From contig JACDOX010000013.1 in NCBI GenBank assembly GCA_014549065.1, positions 2,350,663 to 2,414,662 of the forward strand: a stretch of 64,000 bases of DNA, in the 5' to 3' direction. The first letter of the stretch is position 1, and every line of letters begins with the position of its first letter. The stretch is from Cardinalis cardinalis (taxonomy: Eukaryota; Chordata; Aves; Passeriformes; Cardinalidae). Below are positions 24,819 to 36,909 of this stretch, one piece after another. The position numbers and the translations under genes are program-made. The notes under the pieces were generated by a model. That model saw only the letters and a list, made by a program, of their open reading frames with translations. It made no database searches and was not told the DNA's origin.

Positions 24819-27800
24819 TATTGCCTTAGAGAAGGGTAAAAACTTTTTGAATGGGGAAGTAAAACCATAGAGAGGCTCACAGTAAGAGTTTATAAATTTA
24901 GCATGTGAGGGAGGCCATCAACAAGTTCCATAATTTTGGTTTCAATATTAAATCAGGAGGAAGCAGCTATTAATCTTCCAGTCAAGATGACAAGAGTTTT
25001 GAAATTAGTCCTAACCAGATAGCTAGCGAGCAGACTGCTCTAACTTGAGTGCTTGCGCTCACATTCTCTGTAATGACAGTTAACACCTAACAGCTCACTT
25101 CTGCTGTCACAAAAGACTTTTTTTTTTCTTTTAGAATATTTTTAGAGTATTTTTATTTTAGAACATGCCACTCCTGTAGCCTGTATTCTTATTATCAAGT
25201 AGGTACACCTAAGAATGAGATCACCATTTTTACTCAACATGTATTTCACAGAAAAGTACATGTAAGGCTTTGTAAATCAGATTAGGAATATGGGCTTTGT
25301 GTCTTGTTTATTTTTTGTACTCGGCTTTTTTCTAGTCAAACCAGGTTTAAGGCTTAGTTCATTTGTGTTTGCACTTTTTTCTCCAAAACTGAAGACTTAA
25401 CTATTTTGATGAGGAATTCTGTGTATTTCTGCATTAGAAGGTTATTAGAACTATAACAAGACCATTATGTACATGTTTCTTTTACAATGTAGAAAGAACT
25501 TGCTAAAATTCTGGGTTTAGTCAATTAGTCTGTTGTACTTATGGATTCCTTGTGACAAACCTATGTTGCTAGTTAAACATTTACGCTTCTCTAACTGATC
25601 CATATGACTTCCATAGAAGATTGGGACCAAAACCAAAGTAAAAAATCCTGCTGCAAAATGGGAGATGTAAATAGTCTTATTCTATTCATGTTCAGTCAGA
25701 TTGTGTGGTATATGGTTGAAAGACAGTAGTGTNTCTGTTTCTGTAAGTACCAAAGGTGAAATGGCTCAGCCAAGAATTTCTGCCACAAATCTCTCTGGCT
25801 TGTTAGGGTGGTCCAGCGTGAGCCAAGGAGCACAATCTGTAACAGCAGCAGAAAAAGGAGCATAGGAAGATGAGCTCTCCACAGCTCAAAGAATTTCTGT
25901 CTGATCTTGTGCTGTGGACACTGCCACTCTTTGCTAGAAATCTTGGCCTTTATCTTTCAGAGTTATGCGTTTTGATTTTTGTTTTCTTCCACTTCCTCTG
26001 TGCCTCTGTTCAGTAGGGCACAAAGCAATGGCTATGGGCAGGTCTTANGTAAGTGATTGGGTGGGCAGATCATGTTCTCCAGATCCTGATTTCTGCATGC
26101 TATTTTTGGAAGAAAGGGACAGAATGCACAATTACTATGTAGAAATGAAATGTACAGCCCTAAGAGGACCTTCAGACAGAAGTATCACCTTTGAAAGCTG
26201 CCTAACAGCAGTAGATGATGCTGTTCGTGATAATTCAACTGGGTGGGTGCAAGCATAGACTGAAGTGTGATCTTTGATGTTCCAGCTTAGCTAAACAAAA
26301 AAAGAAAAAAAGGACCCAATAAACCCCCCCACACACAAAATTGCCACTCAATTCACATTNTAGTTCCCAAAGTTAAAAATATTGCCATTTTTTCAGTAAA
26401 ATATTAAGTATTGCTCTTTCAATAGAATACATTTTAACACAAGCAGATTTTCACAGACTCCTTTATACTTTAGAAAAGATCCCTGGCAATAGTTTCACAG
26501 AATTGGGCTACAGTTTTTCACTGCAGGTGAACCAAATTGTAACAGAGGTAATTATCGGCAGGCAATAGGGACGTGAGACGTATTATTTGCCCAAAGCTGT
26601 ATGTACTTCACTGAAAGGCATTTGCACAGCATAATGGCTTTGTTTCCTGAGTTCTAATGGAAGCTTTATTGTTAAAGACTTGGATTTGTCAATTACTTGA
26701 GTGTAAAATCAGATACCCCTGTTTTTCCTCTGTCTTAATAAACTTTGATGTATGATTTGTCAATAGCTTGATGGAGTAATTCTTATGAAAAGGAAAATTG
26801 AGATGACAGAATTCCAACTGTAACTGTTGGAATTCCTTCTGTTGACTATTATTTTGATACCTACTTTTGCTTATGTTAGCTAACTTTATGAGCTAATGTA
26901 TCATAAGGTATGATTTCAGTTAACATTTGTGCAGTGATGTACTTCTCATGGTCCTACTACTTGTTTATCCCATTTCAGTAACTTACTTCAAAGCACTTCA
27001 GGGAGCTGGTCCCCTTAGTTTGACATAGTCAGCTTGTAGTTGCAAAGAATCCTGTTTGTCTGGTACATGGAAAACTTGAAGTATTTATTTTTCCTTTTGA
27101 TTATGAATTTCAACATATTGTAGGTAGTTGCCTTTATACCAGAAAAGCTATTTATGTCAGTTTTCACGCTGAGACACTAGGGTATAAAAGACCATTTTCT
27201 CTTGGTTTGTTTTTGGGGTGGGGTTTTTTTTGTGTGTTTTTGTTGTTGTTGTTGTTGGTTTGGGGTTTTTTGTTGTTGTTTTGTTGTTGTTGTTTTTGGG
27301 TTTTTTAATGAAATATTATGTTCTATTGCTTTAGTTATTTGAAGTTTTTTTAAGAGCTAGTTTTATCCCAGCATTTTGTGAAAACAGGGTTCTAGCTCTT
27401 TCAGGATTTCAGCTACTGCACAGATCAGTTAACTTTGTGCACTAAGCTAGTACTATTAGTAGCTGTCTTCAGAGCAGAAAGTAGAAGCAGCCTGACAATG
27501 TCCACCTCTTAACAAACACAACCTACCCTCTGATAAAAAACCTGTAGGACAAGAAAGAGTAGCTTTTGACTGCTGTGATTTCCATATGCTTTAACAATAA
27601 TGTAGCTAAAACACTGCCGTCCCAAACCAGTTANCAGTCCATGTACAGTCTCTCTGTGAATGGACAGAAGGCCTTCACTTCTGACATACCTTCAAGGGCT
27701 GCACACCAGCTAGGCCTTACCATTCTGCTGTGAACAGCAGTACCTGGGACTGCAATACAAAGGTTTGATATAGTTCCTAATGCACTCGCTTCTCTGGGTG

Positions 27801-29039
27801 TGTGAACACTGGTAAACCTCTTTCTCCTACTCAGATAAATCCTGCTGCTGCTGGTGATGCTGCTTTAATACTGTTGTGAGGCCTGGCAGTTCTATGATAT
27901 CTTGTATTTGAGGACCTTTATATGTTTACTTTTATGGGTATTAATGCTTGCATCCCAGTTGTATCCTTGGAGCAAANTAGAAGGAGAATCACTGTCTTAC
28001 GATGGAGTCAGAGGAAGCTGTTGGCATCTCCAGGATACTCACTGAGTTTTCTAGGGTGTGTTGTGCTTGTGGTTCTCAGCCACTATGCCTTTCCATGGGA
28101 GCTGTCCCTGCACTAGCCCAGACTCTTGTGTACTGATTAGGCAGACACAGGCTGAAGCCCTGGTTCGTCTTTGCATAGTGCTCTTTACATAAGCTCTGTG
28201 AGAAGGGGTGTTCACTGTTTACAACAAGATAAACATTGCTAAATGGATGAACCAATTTACACTAAATGGTAAATGCAGTAATTATTATGCTACAGATGTA
28301 ACCTTTCCATTTGTTTCTACATCTGATGAAAGGTTTGGCAGATATAAACTGGTGCAATGATAAGATTGTTAGGAGTGGTGGAAAGGAGAGCTTGAGTCTG
28401 GTTGTCTTCCCAATTTACTCTTGAACAAATAGTAAATGATCTGAAGTCAACAGGAAGTATGTATTGTTCACCAGATGAGAAAAGTGAGACTACTAATTCA
28501 GAACCAAATGCAGTACAACATATTGGGCAAGATCTATGTGACTACTGATGCACGGGACCCAAACTATTTAATTCCTGCCAAAATCAATGTTCAGAACTTT
28601 CAAGTNATAAGTTTTTAATACATTAGACACTGACTACATTGCTAAATGTTCAATTCTTAAAAGAATGTAATCAGTTTTTAAATTACAAAGATTTTCAGTT
28701 CACATGAATACACTGTAACACCAAATATTACATTTGGAAAACAAGTTTTCCAGCAAGCAACCTGAATTTACATACCAGGTATGATATGGTAAATAACATA
28801 AAAGTACATCTTTCTTTGAACTAAAATTAAAAGAACAATACTGNGTCCTCAGCTCAGTTTCTCTGTAATGGAACTTGAAAATGTGTGAGAAGCTCTGTCA
28901 CATTGAGGTACAGGCATACTAGACATTCAGCAGAGCCTTTTGTTTCTGGATCATTCATCTGATCAGATCAAAACAGAGATCTTCATGAAAAAAGTAAAAC
29001 CGAATGTCCCTTTAGTGTGCTAAGCAAAGAGACCCATAT
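24819..29039. other. Intergenic or extended SMIM30 3' UTR, no other gene seen
   Basis: The first part may belong to a longer SMIM30 3' UTR (AATAAA at 26318 and 26737). The rest is AT-rich with no recognised exon. It holds a 27-base inverted repeat at 26809-26835 and a T/GTT-rich low-complexity patch at 27205-27308. Confidence 0.5.
27205..27308. repeat. T-rich (TTG)n low-complexity repeat
   Basis: Runs of TTG units alternate with T tracts and GGGGTT blocks over about 100 bases. Confidence 0.75.
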
Positions 29040-29945
29040 AATCACAGAATCATAGAGTATTAAGGGGTTGGAATTGCCCTTAAAGACCATCTAGTCCCAA
29101 TGGTCCCTGCCATATGGGCAGGGACACCTCCCACCAAACCAGATTGCTCAAGGCCTTATCCAACCTGGCCTCGAACACTGCCAGGGTTGGAGCATCCACA
29201 TCTTCCCTGGGCAACCTGTTTCAGTGTCTCACCACCATCACAGTTAAAATTTCTTCCTAATCTAGCCTAAATCTCCCTCTTTCAGTTTGTACCCATTACT
29301 CACTGTCCCGTCACTACAGTTCCCGATGNAGTGTCCATCTCTGGCTTCCCTTTAGGCCCCCCTCAGATATTGGAAGGTTGCTATGAGGTATCTGTGCAAC
29401 CTTCTCTTCTCCAGGCTGAATATCCCCAACTTTCTCAGTCTGTCTTTTAGGGGAAGTGCTCCNGTCATTAGCTTCATGGCCCTTCTCTGGACTTGGTCCA
29501 AGAGTTCCATGCCCTTCATCTNTTGGGAGCACCAGGACTGTACCCGGTAGTCCAGGTGGGGTCTCACAAGAGCAGAGTAGAACAGGAGAATCACCTCCTT
29601 CNACCTGCTGGCCACAGTCCTCTTGATACAGGCCAGGACACAGATGGTTTTGTGGGCTGCGAGGGCACACTGCTGGCTCTTNTAGAGTTTTTCATCAACC
29701 ATCACCCCCAAGTCTTTCTCTGCAGGGCTGCTCTCAATCACATCTCCACTCAGCCTGTAGGTGTGTCTGGGATTGCCCTGAACCAGGTGCAGGACCTTGC
29801 AGTTGGGCTTGTTGAACTTCATGAGATGAGGTTCACATGGGACCACCACTCGAGCCTGTCGAGGTCCCTCTGGAAGGCACCCCTTCCTCTAGTGGGTTGT
29901 CTGCACGACACAGCTTGGTGTCATCAGCAAATTTGCTGAAGGTGC
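29040..29945 (-). mobile_element. 5'-truncated CR1 LINE with RT remnant
   Basis: The element is read on the minus strand. Its 3' tail lies at 29040-29110 (ATCACAGAATCATAGAG on the plus strand). The typical CR1 3' UTR follows, with TGGGAGGTGTCCCTGCCCAT and GAGGCCAGGTTGG in minus orientation. Next comes the C-terminal part of the reverse transcriptase, up to the catalytic FADD motif near 29920-29931. It is about 0.9 kb, so it is strongly truncated at its 5' end, as is usual for CR1. It carries several Ns and at least one frameshift. Confidence 0.93.
29352..29931 (-). pseudogene. CR1 reverse transcriptase C-terminal remnant
   Basis: The main frame (29352-29849, minus) keeps CR1 RT phrases: KCKVLHL-like (here NCKVLHLVQGN), AEKDLGVMVDEKL, QCALAAHKT, SALVRPHLDY, LLDQVQRRAMKLM and SLEKRRLHRYLIATFQYLRG. 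The FADDTKL catalytic motif sits upstream (29920-29931) in a different frame. A frameshift therefore separates the palm core from the C-terminal part, and the N-terminal domains are missing. This is a dead fragment, not a host gene. Confidence 0.85.
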
Positions 29946-31794
29946 ATTACACAGCATAAGTGAAGGCCTGAAAGCAGAGTGCCCTCCATTAGACCTAGGA
30001 GCTGCAAACATTAGAGGCAGGGAAGAGAGAATTGTGTCCACAAGCACACTGATGCAGAAAACTAGATGTTGCTGCTGGGTTGGGTTAAAGTTTGTGTTCT
30101 GCTTCAGTCTCCCTGTATTGGCCATGTTCCTCCTCACTAGTCATTGTCTTAGAAATTTCAACTGGAACCAACAGTACTGGCAGCTTTCTCAGCTGCCATT
30201 CATTCAAAGCACTAAAATTTTACATACATCTTCATACTGCTAGGCTCCACTTGGCAAGTATAAAAGCATGAAAATTACCTTCTTTTCCTGAACAGAGCTA
30301 AAACACTGCAGAGGAACACAGTTCTGTAAAACTTAGAAGAGAAGGGTCTGTCTTTTTCTTCTGTTTTTCTGTTCTTCTGTTTATGCAGCTGATTGTACAC
30401 ACTGTGATAGTGCTAATAATAAATAACTCCATGTCATTCTCTACCGTCTCACAGAAAANCAACCATCCTAAAACATGACTGGTTTTAATCTCAGCAGAAT
30501 CAAGGTGAAGAAAATGGTTGCTTTATCAAAATCTGTTCACTTTCCATTTCATGAGTTACCTGTGAANTGAGAATGTCTTTAATTCTAGAACTTTTCAAGG
30601 ACATTTTCTTCCAACATATTTCTGAACTGATATGGTTATGGAAATAACATGTTCAATACCTGCACTTATTTCTCAGTCTTTAACCTCACATGATTGTTCA
30701 TAAGTCCCATGGTATCCCTTTTACATTTTATTTTTTATCTTNTCAAATGACCTGGAAGATCAGCAGAAGCCATATTGACTCATTTTTCCTCAACAGCATG
30801 TATTTATTTCAGCATCTGTGTGAAAAGCAAGGAACATTTAAGCTTTTCAGAACTGTGATCTTTTCAGAAACACCATTTGTGATGAAATTCCAAAAGTCTA
30901 TCCAGTATTTGCAGACAGTATATAATCTATAAAGTGGTATAAATCTACTGAAAAAAGAGAAGTCTTTTTTCATAAAAAGTAATAATAAAAAAAATAAAAT
31001 TAAGGATGTTGATTGTATATATGAAGCAGTAGCCAATAAGAAACCACTATTTACCACTAAATGTCACACAGACATCTTTCATCCTATCACATTGGCAGAA
31101 TACAACACAGTATTGCAGAAAAAAACTCCATAAATCACAAAAATATATTTTATACTAAAAATAAAAAAGTGTTTTTCAGAGAACAAGTGCATATTTTTAA
31201 TAATAATTGTGGCTCTAGTGAGAACCTCAATGAAGTCAGCCCAAAAAAATTTATTGTGTTAAATTGAAATCAAGCTCTTCTAAAGGGGTGACTATACTGC
31301 CTTCTGACTCCTGCATAACTTTGCCACAACCATCCCCCACGCCAGGGCCATGGCAGCAGGCTGTGCTCATGCACAGGGTGCTGGCTAACCTCAAATCCTG
31401 CCTAGGAAGTGACAGGCAGCTGTGTCTCCCTGGTGCCAAATGCATGCCCAGGCCGCTGCTACCCTCTTGCTCCATAGGTTCATCTCCTACTGTGAAGAAA
31501 GCCAAATAGGTGATGAGCTATTTGTTTAAACTTTCNGGAATAGCTGTGTGGCTGATAGATCTTTAACCTTCCATGCCAGATTTCACATTTCAAAATTTAA
31601 TCGTTGGTACCCCTAATTTTTAAAAACCCAGTATATAATCCTTTAAAATACAGCATCCATGTGGGCTGGGGTGAATACATCTAGGAGAAGTAGAAAAGCA
31701 GAGGACACTGTCAGATGAAGGGATATTCTAAATTGTCCATCCAAAAAAAAAGGAAAACAGAAATGATCTTTGGGAGGAGTCTAAGCCAAGAAAT

Positions 31795-31857
31795 GTGCAA
31801 GGTGACCTCCAGAGGTCCTTTCCAACCTAATTTACTGTATGATTCTATGAAATCCTA
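31795..31857 (+). mobile_element. CR1 3'-end tail fragment
   Basis: The words GTGACCTCCAGAGGTCCTTT, CCAACCTAATTTACTGTATG and ATTCTATGA are the 3' end of avian CR1 elements in + orientation. Only about 60 bases remain. Confidence 0.8.
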
Positions 31858-34800
31858 GTTGTAAATGGGATGCATAAACAGAAGCTCAATTCATTCGTAT
31901 CTTCATTGCAAACAAGGATATATTTGTGGTGAACAAATCTAATCACAGTGTGAGCCCATAGGGAACCTGACTGCAAAAGCTGTGAGGCTGCTCAGTCATC
32001 ATGTAAGACCACAGGGAAACCAGATGTACCAGGATTCTCCCACTGTGTCTAGTGAAACTCAATCCCTGAGGCATTAAAAGGTTATGGAAAAAAGGGAGAA
32101 AATACAACACATGTACACTAATCCTCTTTTCGGAGTGGGATTTTTAGTGATGGGTTTATGGGGCTACTACTGTACTCCAAATGGAATTCAACTGCTTCAG
32201 TGTAAAGCCCCAAATATGAATTATGTCAAATCCTGCCCAAGTCAACATTTTGAAAATATTAAGATTTGACAGCAAGAATAAAAGACCTTATTGCACATGG
32301 AGTTCCCATTGGCATCAGTGGGAGTTTAGGACAAGGTCAAATACAAAATACAGGTTTGGATGCAGTAGATACCTTGATAGGATGGAGGGGTCCCTGCATT
32401 TGACCAGTAGTGCACCTTGCACCAGATGGTGCTCATTGGGAACTGCAGCCACATTAGTCTCCATCTACATCTCTTTCCGTAGAAAAATATTAGCTGAATT
32501 ATTTATTGTGATAACTGAATGCCAAATTTTCATCTGGTTTAAAAACAGCCTGAAGTTGCTGAAATCAGTACAGTCATCCTGATTTAAATTCATTTTGAAC
32601 AGAAAACACAAGAGGCTTCATTCTGACCTTGCACCAGCCCTTATACTACTGTGTAATGCAGTAGAATTATTCTTGATTTCCATTTATGTGAAAATCTAAT
32701 TGGTTCTTAAAATAGATTCTGTCTTTTTTTTTCTCTCAGTCTGCTACCAGTAAATTATTTGACCTACATCTTAATAAATATTAGGAAAAAAATTATTCTC
32801 CCCACTCTTATTCCACAAATACACTTTGAAACTTGTGAATTCAACTTAGACTCTNCTGTTTTGCACCCCCAAGATTTATCAAGAAAGGCAAAGGAAAATC
32901 AAGTCAATGCACTCTCAGGGACACCATACTAACATAAAGTGCCTCTTTGCACACTTTTGATGTATGTGTGCCATACACGACTGATGTACATTTGCTTACC
33001 TTGCTGCCTTGTTGTTCTTACTATTTCAGTAATAAAAGCAATCTGTGTTTGTGGCAAACTGTTCCTTAGGAACTCCTTTCACCTAGTCTACATGAGGTTC
33101 TGTGTATTAAATAAGAACTTCATAGATTTTCTTTTCCTGTCCAAAAGTAACACTGATATCCCAGTAAAAAGGATTACATGCTCTCAATTTCAGAAGGGCC
33201 AGCAAGGAAATTATTATAGCTATAGATAGAAATGTAAAGGACTAGAAATCTGAAATTTCCTGAGTTTTGCCAGAGATTTCTCTGCTCAACTCCCAACAGA
33301 TTTAATGGGAATTAATAATTAAAATCCCTTCTTCTTCCAAAGGGATACTGACCTTCCAGTAGTGAATTTAAAGCATGTGATCACTTTATGTACACTACCA
33401 AAATAATCTGAAATTGACTGTACATAATAATTGGCAGTCTGCTGCCTTAACATATCATAATGTCAACTGTTGTAACTCAGGACAATGAAAGTTGCCCAAT
33501 TCACCACAAAATACAGGCTTTGTGAAATAAATGTCCTAGAAACAGGGCAGAAGCACTGACAGACACACCTCAAATGTACTCTTTCACACAGTAGTAGCTA
33601 AGCAATTTGGTCAGTAAGAATTCTATGTCCTCTTACAGCACTGGCTTTTTGTTCTTTCATATCTGTGTTGCATCCCCACTTTCCTTTTGTCCTGTGCTTC
33701 AAAATCTACAACCTGGTCTCACAAGAAATATATTCTAAGTAAAAAAACCTTAAGAGTGAAAGAATGTGGTTTTCATTTTTTAAACAGTTAATCCCTGTCA
33801 CCTGCTTACAGGAACTATTTCTGGTCTTATTTCAAAGGCAGAGAAAGATGTAGCTTTTATGAAACTGGGACATTTGTAAAGAGTATTATAAGTATATTTG
33901 TTTCTTTAAACTTACTACCAAAGTAATAGAAACCCATAAACTTCACTGGTTCCAAAAGTTCCTTCTAGGATGCTAACACAGAAGAGACCAGAACAAATCT
34001 TTCACATCCCCTGGTAGAGAGGCTTAAGAAATCCTTTCTCAGAACTGCTATATAATGCACTATTTTCACATCGCAGCATACCTAAGCCTTAAACCGTAAT
34101 GCTGAGTCAAAGTCTATTAGACTTGGATCTCTTTCTTCATTTTACCACTTGGAAGTTCAATATTAAAGTCTCAACATATTCTTAGTACAAGAATTATTCA
34201 TCCTCTTACTCTTCTTGTCTTTTTCAGTTTCAGAAGCCCCCAGGCATGAATTAACATGTAGGCTTTTTACATTAAAAAGAAGCATTTTGCTTTCTGTTTT
34301 GAAAGTGTATCTGTTCACTAGGAGCCATACTTGAATAACCATACCCCCAATTTACAGGTTTTTAAGTAAAGGTTAAAGAGTTTAAGGATTGCAAACCTAC
34401 CTCACCTTAAAATAGTTTTGGTTAAAGTCTGTTCATAATTGTATTTCAAGACTGCCAAGTATACTAGAAGTCTGAAAGTTTCATAGTTAAGGCCTTTAGT
34501 TTTGCTCTCTCCAACTTCTCACTGCATCCACCGAAGGTTATCCCATGTCCATTTATTGTCTAACTAGGTTTGCCTAAATTGATCAAAAATGAATTTGAAT
34601 TTAGCCTTGTAATTCCACTAATTTTATGTTTCCAACTGTCTCTGTCTGGCTGCGACAGCAGAAAATAACTTACATTCCTGCTACAAGTTTTTCTTCTGAT
34701 TTCTCATGTCTCACTCCAGAATGGCCATTAAGTTACNTTCCCTTTTTTAACTTTTGCTTCTCTTCCCAAGATGTGATCCATGGTTTGGTAACTAACCTAT

Positions 34801-35098
34801 ATGGGAATATAAATCATTCTGAGCAATTGCCAGCTCTTTATGTCTGAAGGTCTTCCATCTGATTTCAGCTTGCTGGCATTTCATTATGTTCTGTGGTTGG
34901 CCTTGTGGCAGTGTCCTTTGAAAATTCAGTGCACTAAAAAGGCCAGGAAAAAAAGAAAGAACTTTCTTTTCATCAATATAGAGCATGCAGGTTGAAACAG
35001 ATATATCTTGAGGACCCGTAAATTCAAAGAGAATTCATACGTTTTACATAAACTCTTCAAATTGCCACAGTTTTGTTATGCCTGCATATCTCTGAAGA

Positions 35099-35135
35099 GA
35101 TATTATAATAATANAGATATTATAATAGAGAGATA
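35099..35135. repeat. Short tandem duplication (GATATTATAATA)
   Basis: The word GATATTATAATA occurs twice in close succession with an N between the copies. Confidence 0.5.
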
Positions 35136-36888
35136 CAGTACATCAACTAAATGTTCTGTTAGCTTTGGAAGCATTACATTAATATCAAATTTACAATGCA
35201 GCACAGAATTACAAAACAGGTATGGTTTACTTGGTTACTGCTGGTACTGTACTGAGAGGAGCTGTTATGTTGACTCATTAAAAGAGCACTTTTTTGTCCA
35301 CATACATATTTCAGATTAGGAAAAACAGATTAATATTATTTGGACCTCTTATTCCCACATTTTATCTTAATAATGGAGAACAAATAAGTACAGGGAGACA
35401 ATAAAATTATGCAGTGAGGAACTCTAAGAGCTTAAGAGGTAGTTTAATCATCTAAAACATGACTTCAGCAAAATCCTTCAAAAAAGGACCCAGAAATCCC
35501 TCACTGCAGCAACAGAAAGACTTACCAGTGCTAACTTTTCAAATGACATTTGCCCTTTAGACTTTAGGATGCAAGCTTTCCTTTCACATGCAGAACTGAC
35601 CAAGAGTGTGCCGTGCAGAATCCCAGTGGTCCAGATGTGACACAGAGCATAACCTAAATGTCTTGCTCCCAGCAATGTCCCTAGCAGAGTCTGACCTGAG
35701 TGCTGTGTTCAGGCAAGGTACAGCAGCAGCAGTGAATGCCCCAATGCTGCAGGAAATCCAGCTTTTTTTCCACCTAGTACTTACTGTCATTGCAAAAAAC
35801 AGAAGATCTGGAATTCTAGCCCAGTCTTCCAGCTTCAAAAAAAGATCTCTGAAGTACTAGACAGTACAGTCCTGGAAAGCATGGTCTCCTGTTTATCCTG
35901 GATTCTCTAGCTATGAAAATGCAAGAGCAATGAGAGAGGGAGAGTGGGATGTGGGCAAAAGAGACTGACTTCCATGTTTGCTGCTTAGGATATCTGTCCC
36001 TTAGGGCAAGATTTAGGTTCTGGTCTCAGCTCCAGAGCCTGACATTATGTAACCAATGAGAAAACAAAGCAAAACCAGCACTAAACTGTCTATGTAGCTG
36101 GGACCAGATCTCATGCATTTCTCCTGCCAGCAGACTGTCTTAGTGCAACATCCTGATTCTGCTCAATGTTTCACTCTTTTCTTTAAATATCACACTCAAA
36201 CATTGCCTGACCACATGCAAATACTGGTCCAATTTAGCAAAAGATACTGCCATTTGCTACAGTTAGGCTTGACTAGTTTTGCAGGTGACATTTCAGATAA
36301 AACACTCATTCTTTCATACCTCCATGAAACAGGTAAATTAATATTTACAGTTTTAGAGTTACATCAGAGATACATTCATGCAGTTCCTTCTATCATGCCC
36401 TCACAGTGCTGTTCTGATAGTATCTGCAGAATTCAAACTGTTGTGTTTCTTAAAAAGATGACCTACCTTTACTGAGAGACTGTTCCCNGTATCCTCACAA
36501 CTATAAAAACTTAAAATTATTTCTCCTTATTCTACATATAATTGAGACTATTTCATGCTTATTATCCAACAAACTGACAAAATGGAACCATGGCATAAGG
36601 TTCTAGATATCAAACTATTTGCAGTGAACTGTTAACAGCTGATTTGACATGAATATGCAAAACTATTTTCACTTTCTAGATCATAAGATCTAAAGCTTGG
36701 TAGTACAACATATATCCATGGTAGCTGCTTGCAAAACCAATGTTTATCCTCCGCCTCAGACATTACAGTTTTGACTCTCCATTGTCTCAATCTTGTGCAT
36801 TCAAAGCAATTATCACTCAGCAGTATACCTTTTAAAACAATTTCTATTTTCTTTACAGAGCATCCAGAGTCATGACACAATACTATAT

Positions 36889-36909
36889 AATACATATATA
36901 TATATATAC
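36889..36909. repeat. (TA)n microsatellite
   Basis: This is a short run of alternating T and A, with flanks that are also AT-rich. Confidence 0.7.

Noticed and set aside
29493..29939. Plus-strand 148-codon open frame
   Set aside because: It is the antisense shadow of the CR1 reverse transcriptase.
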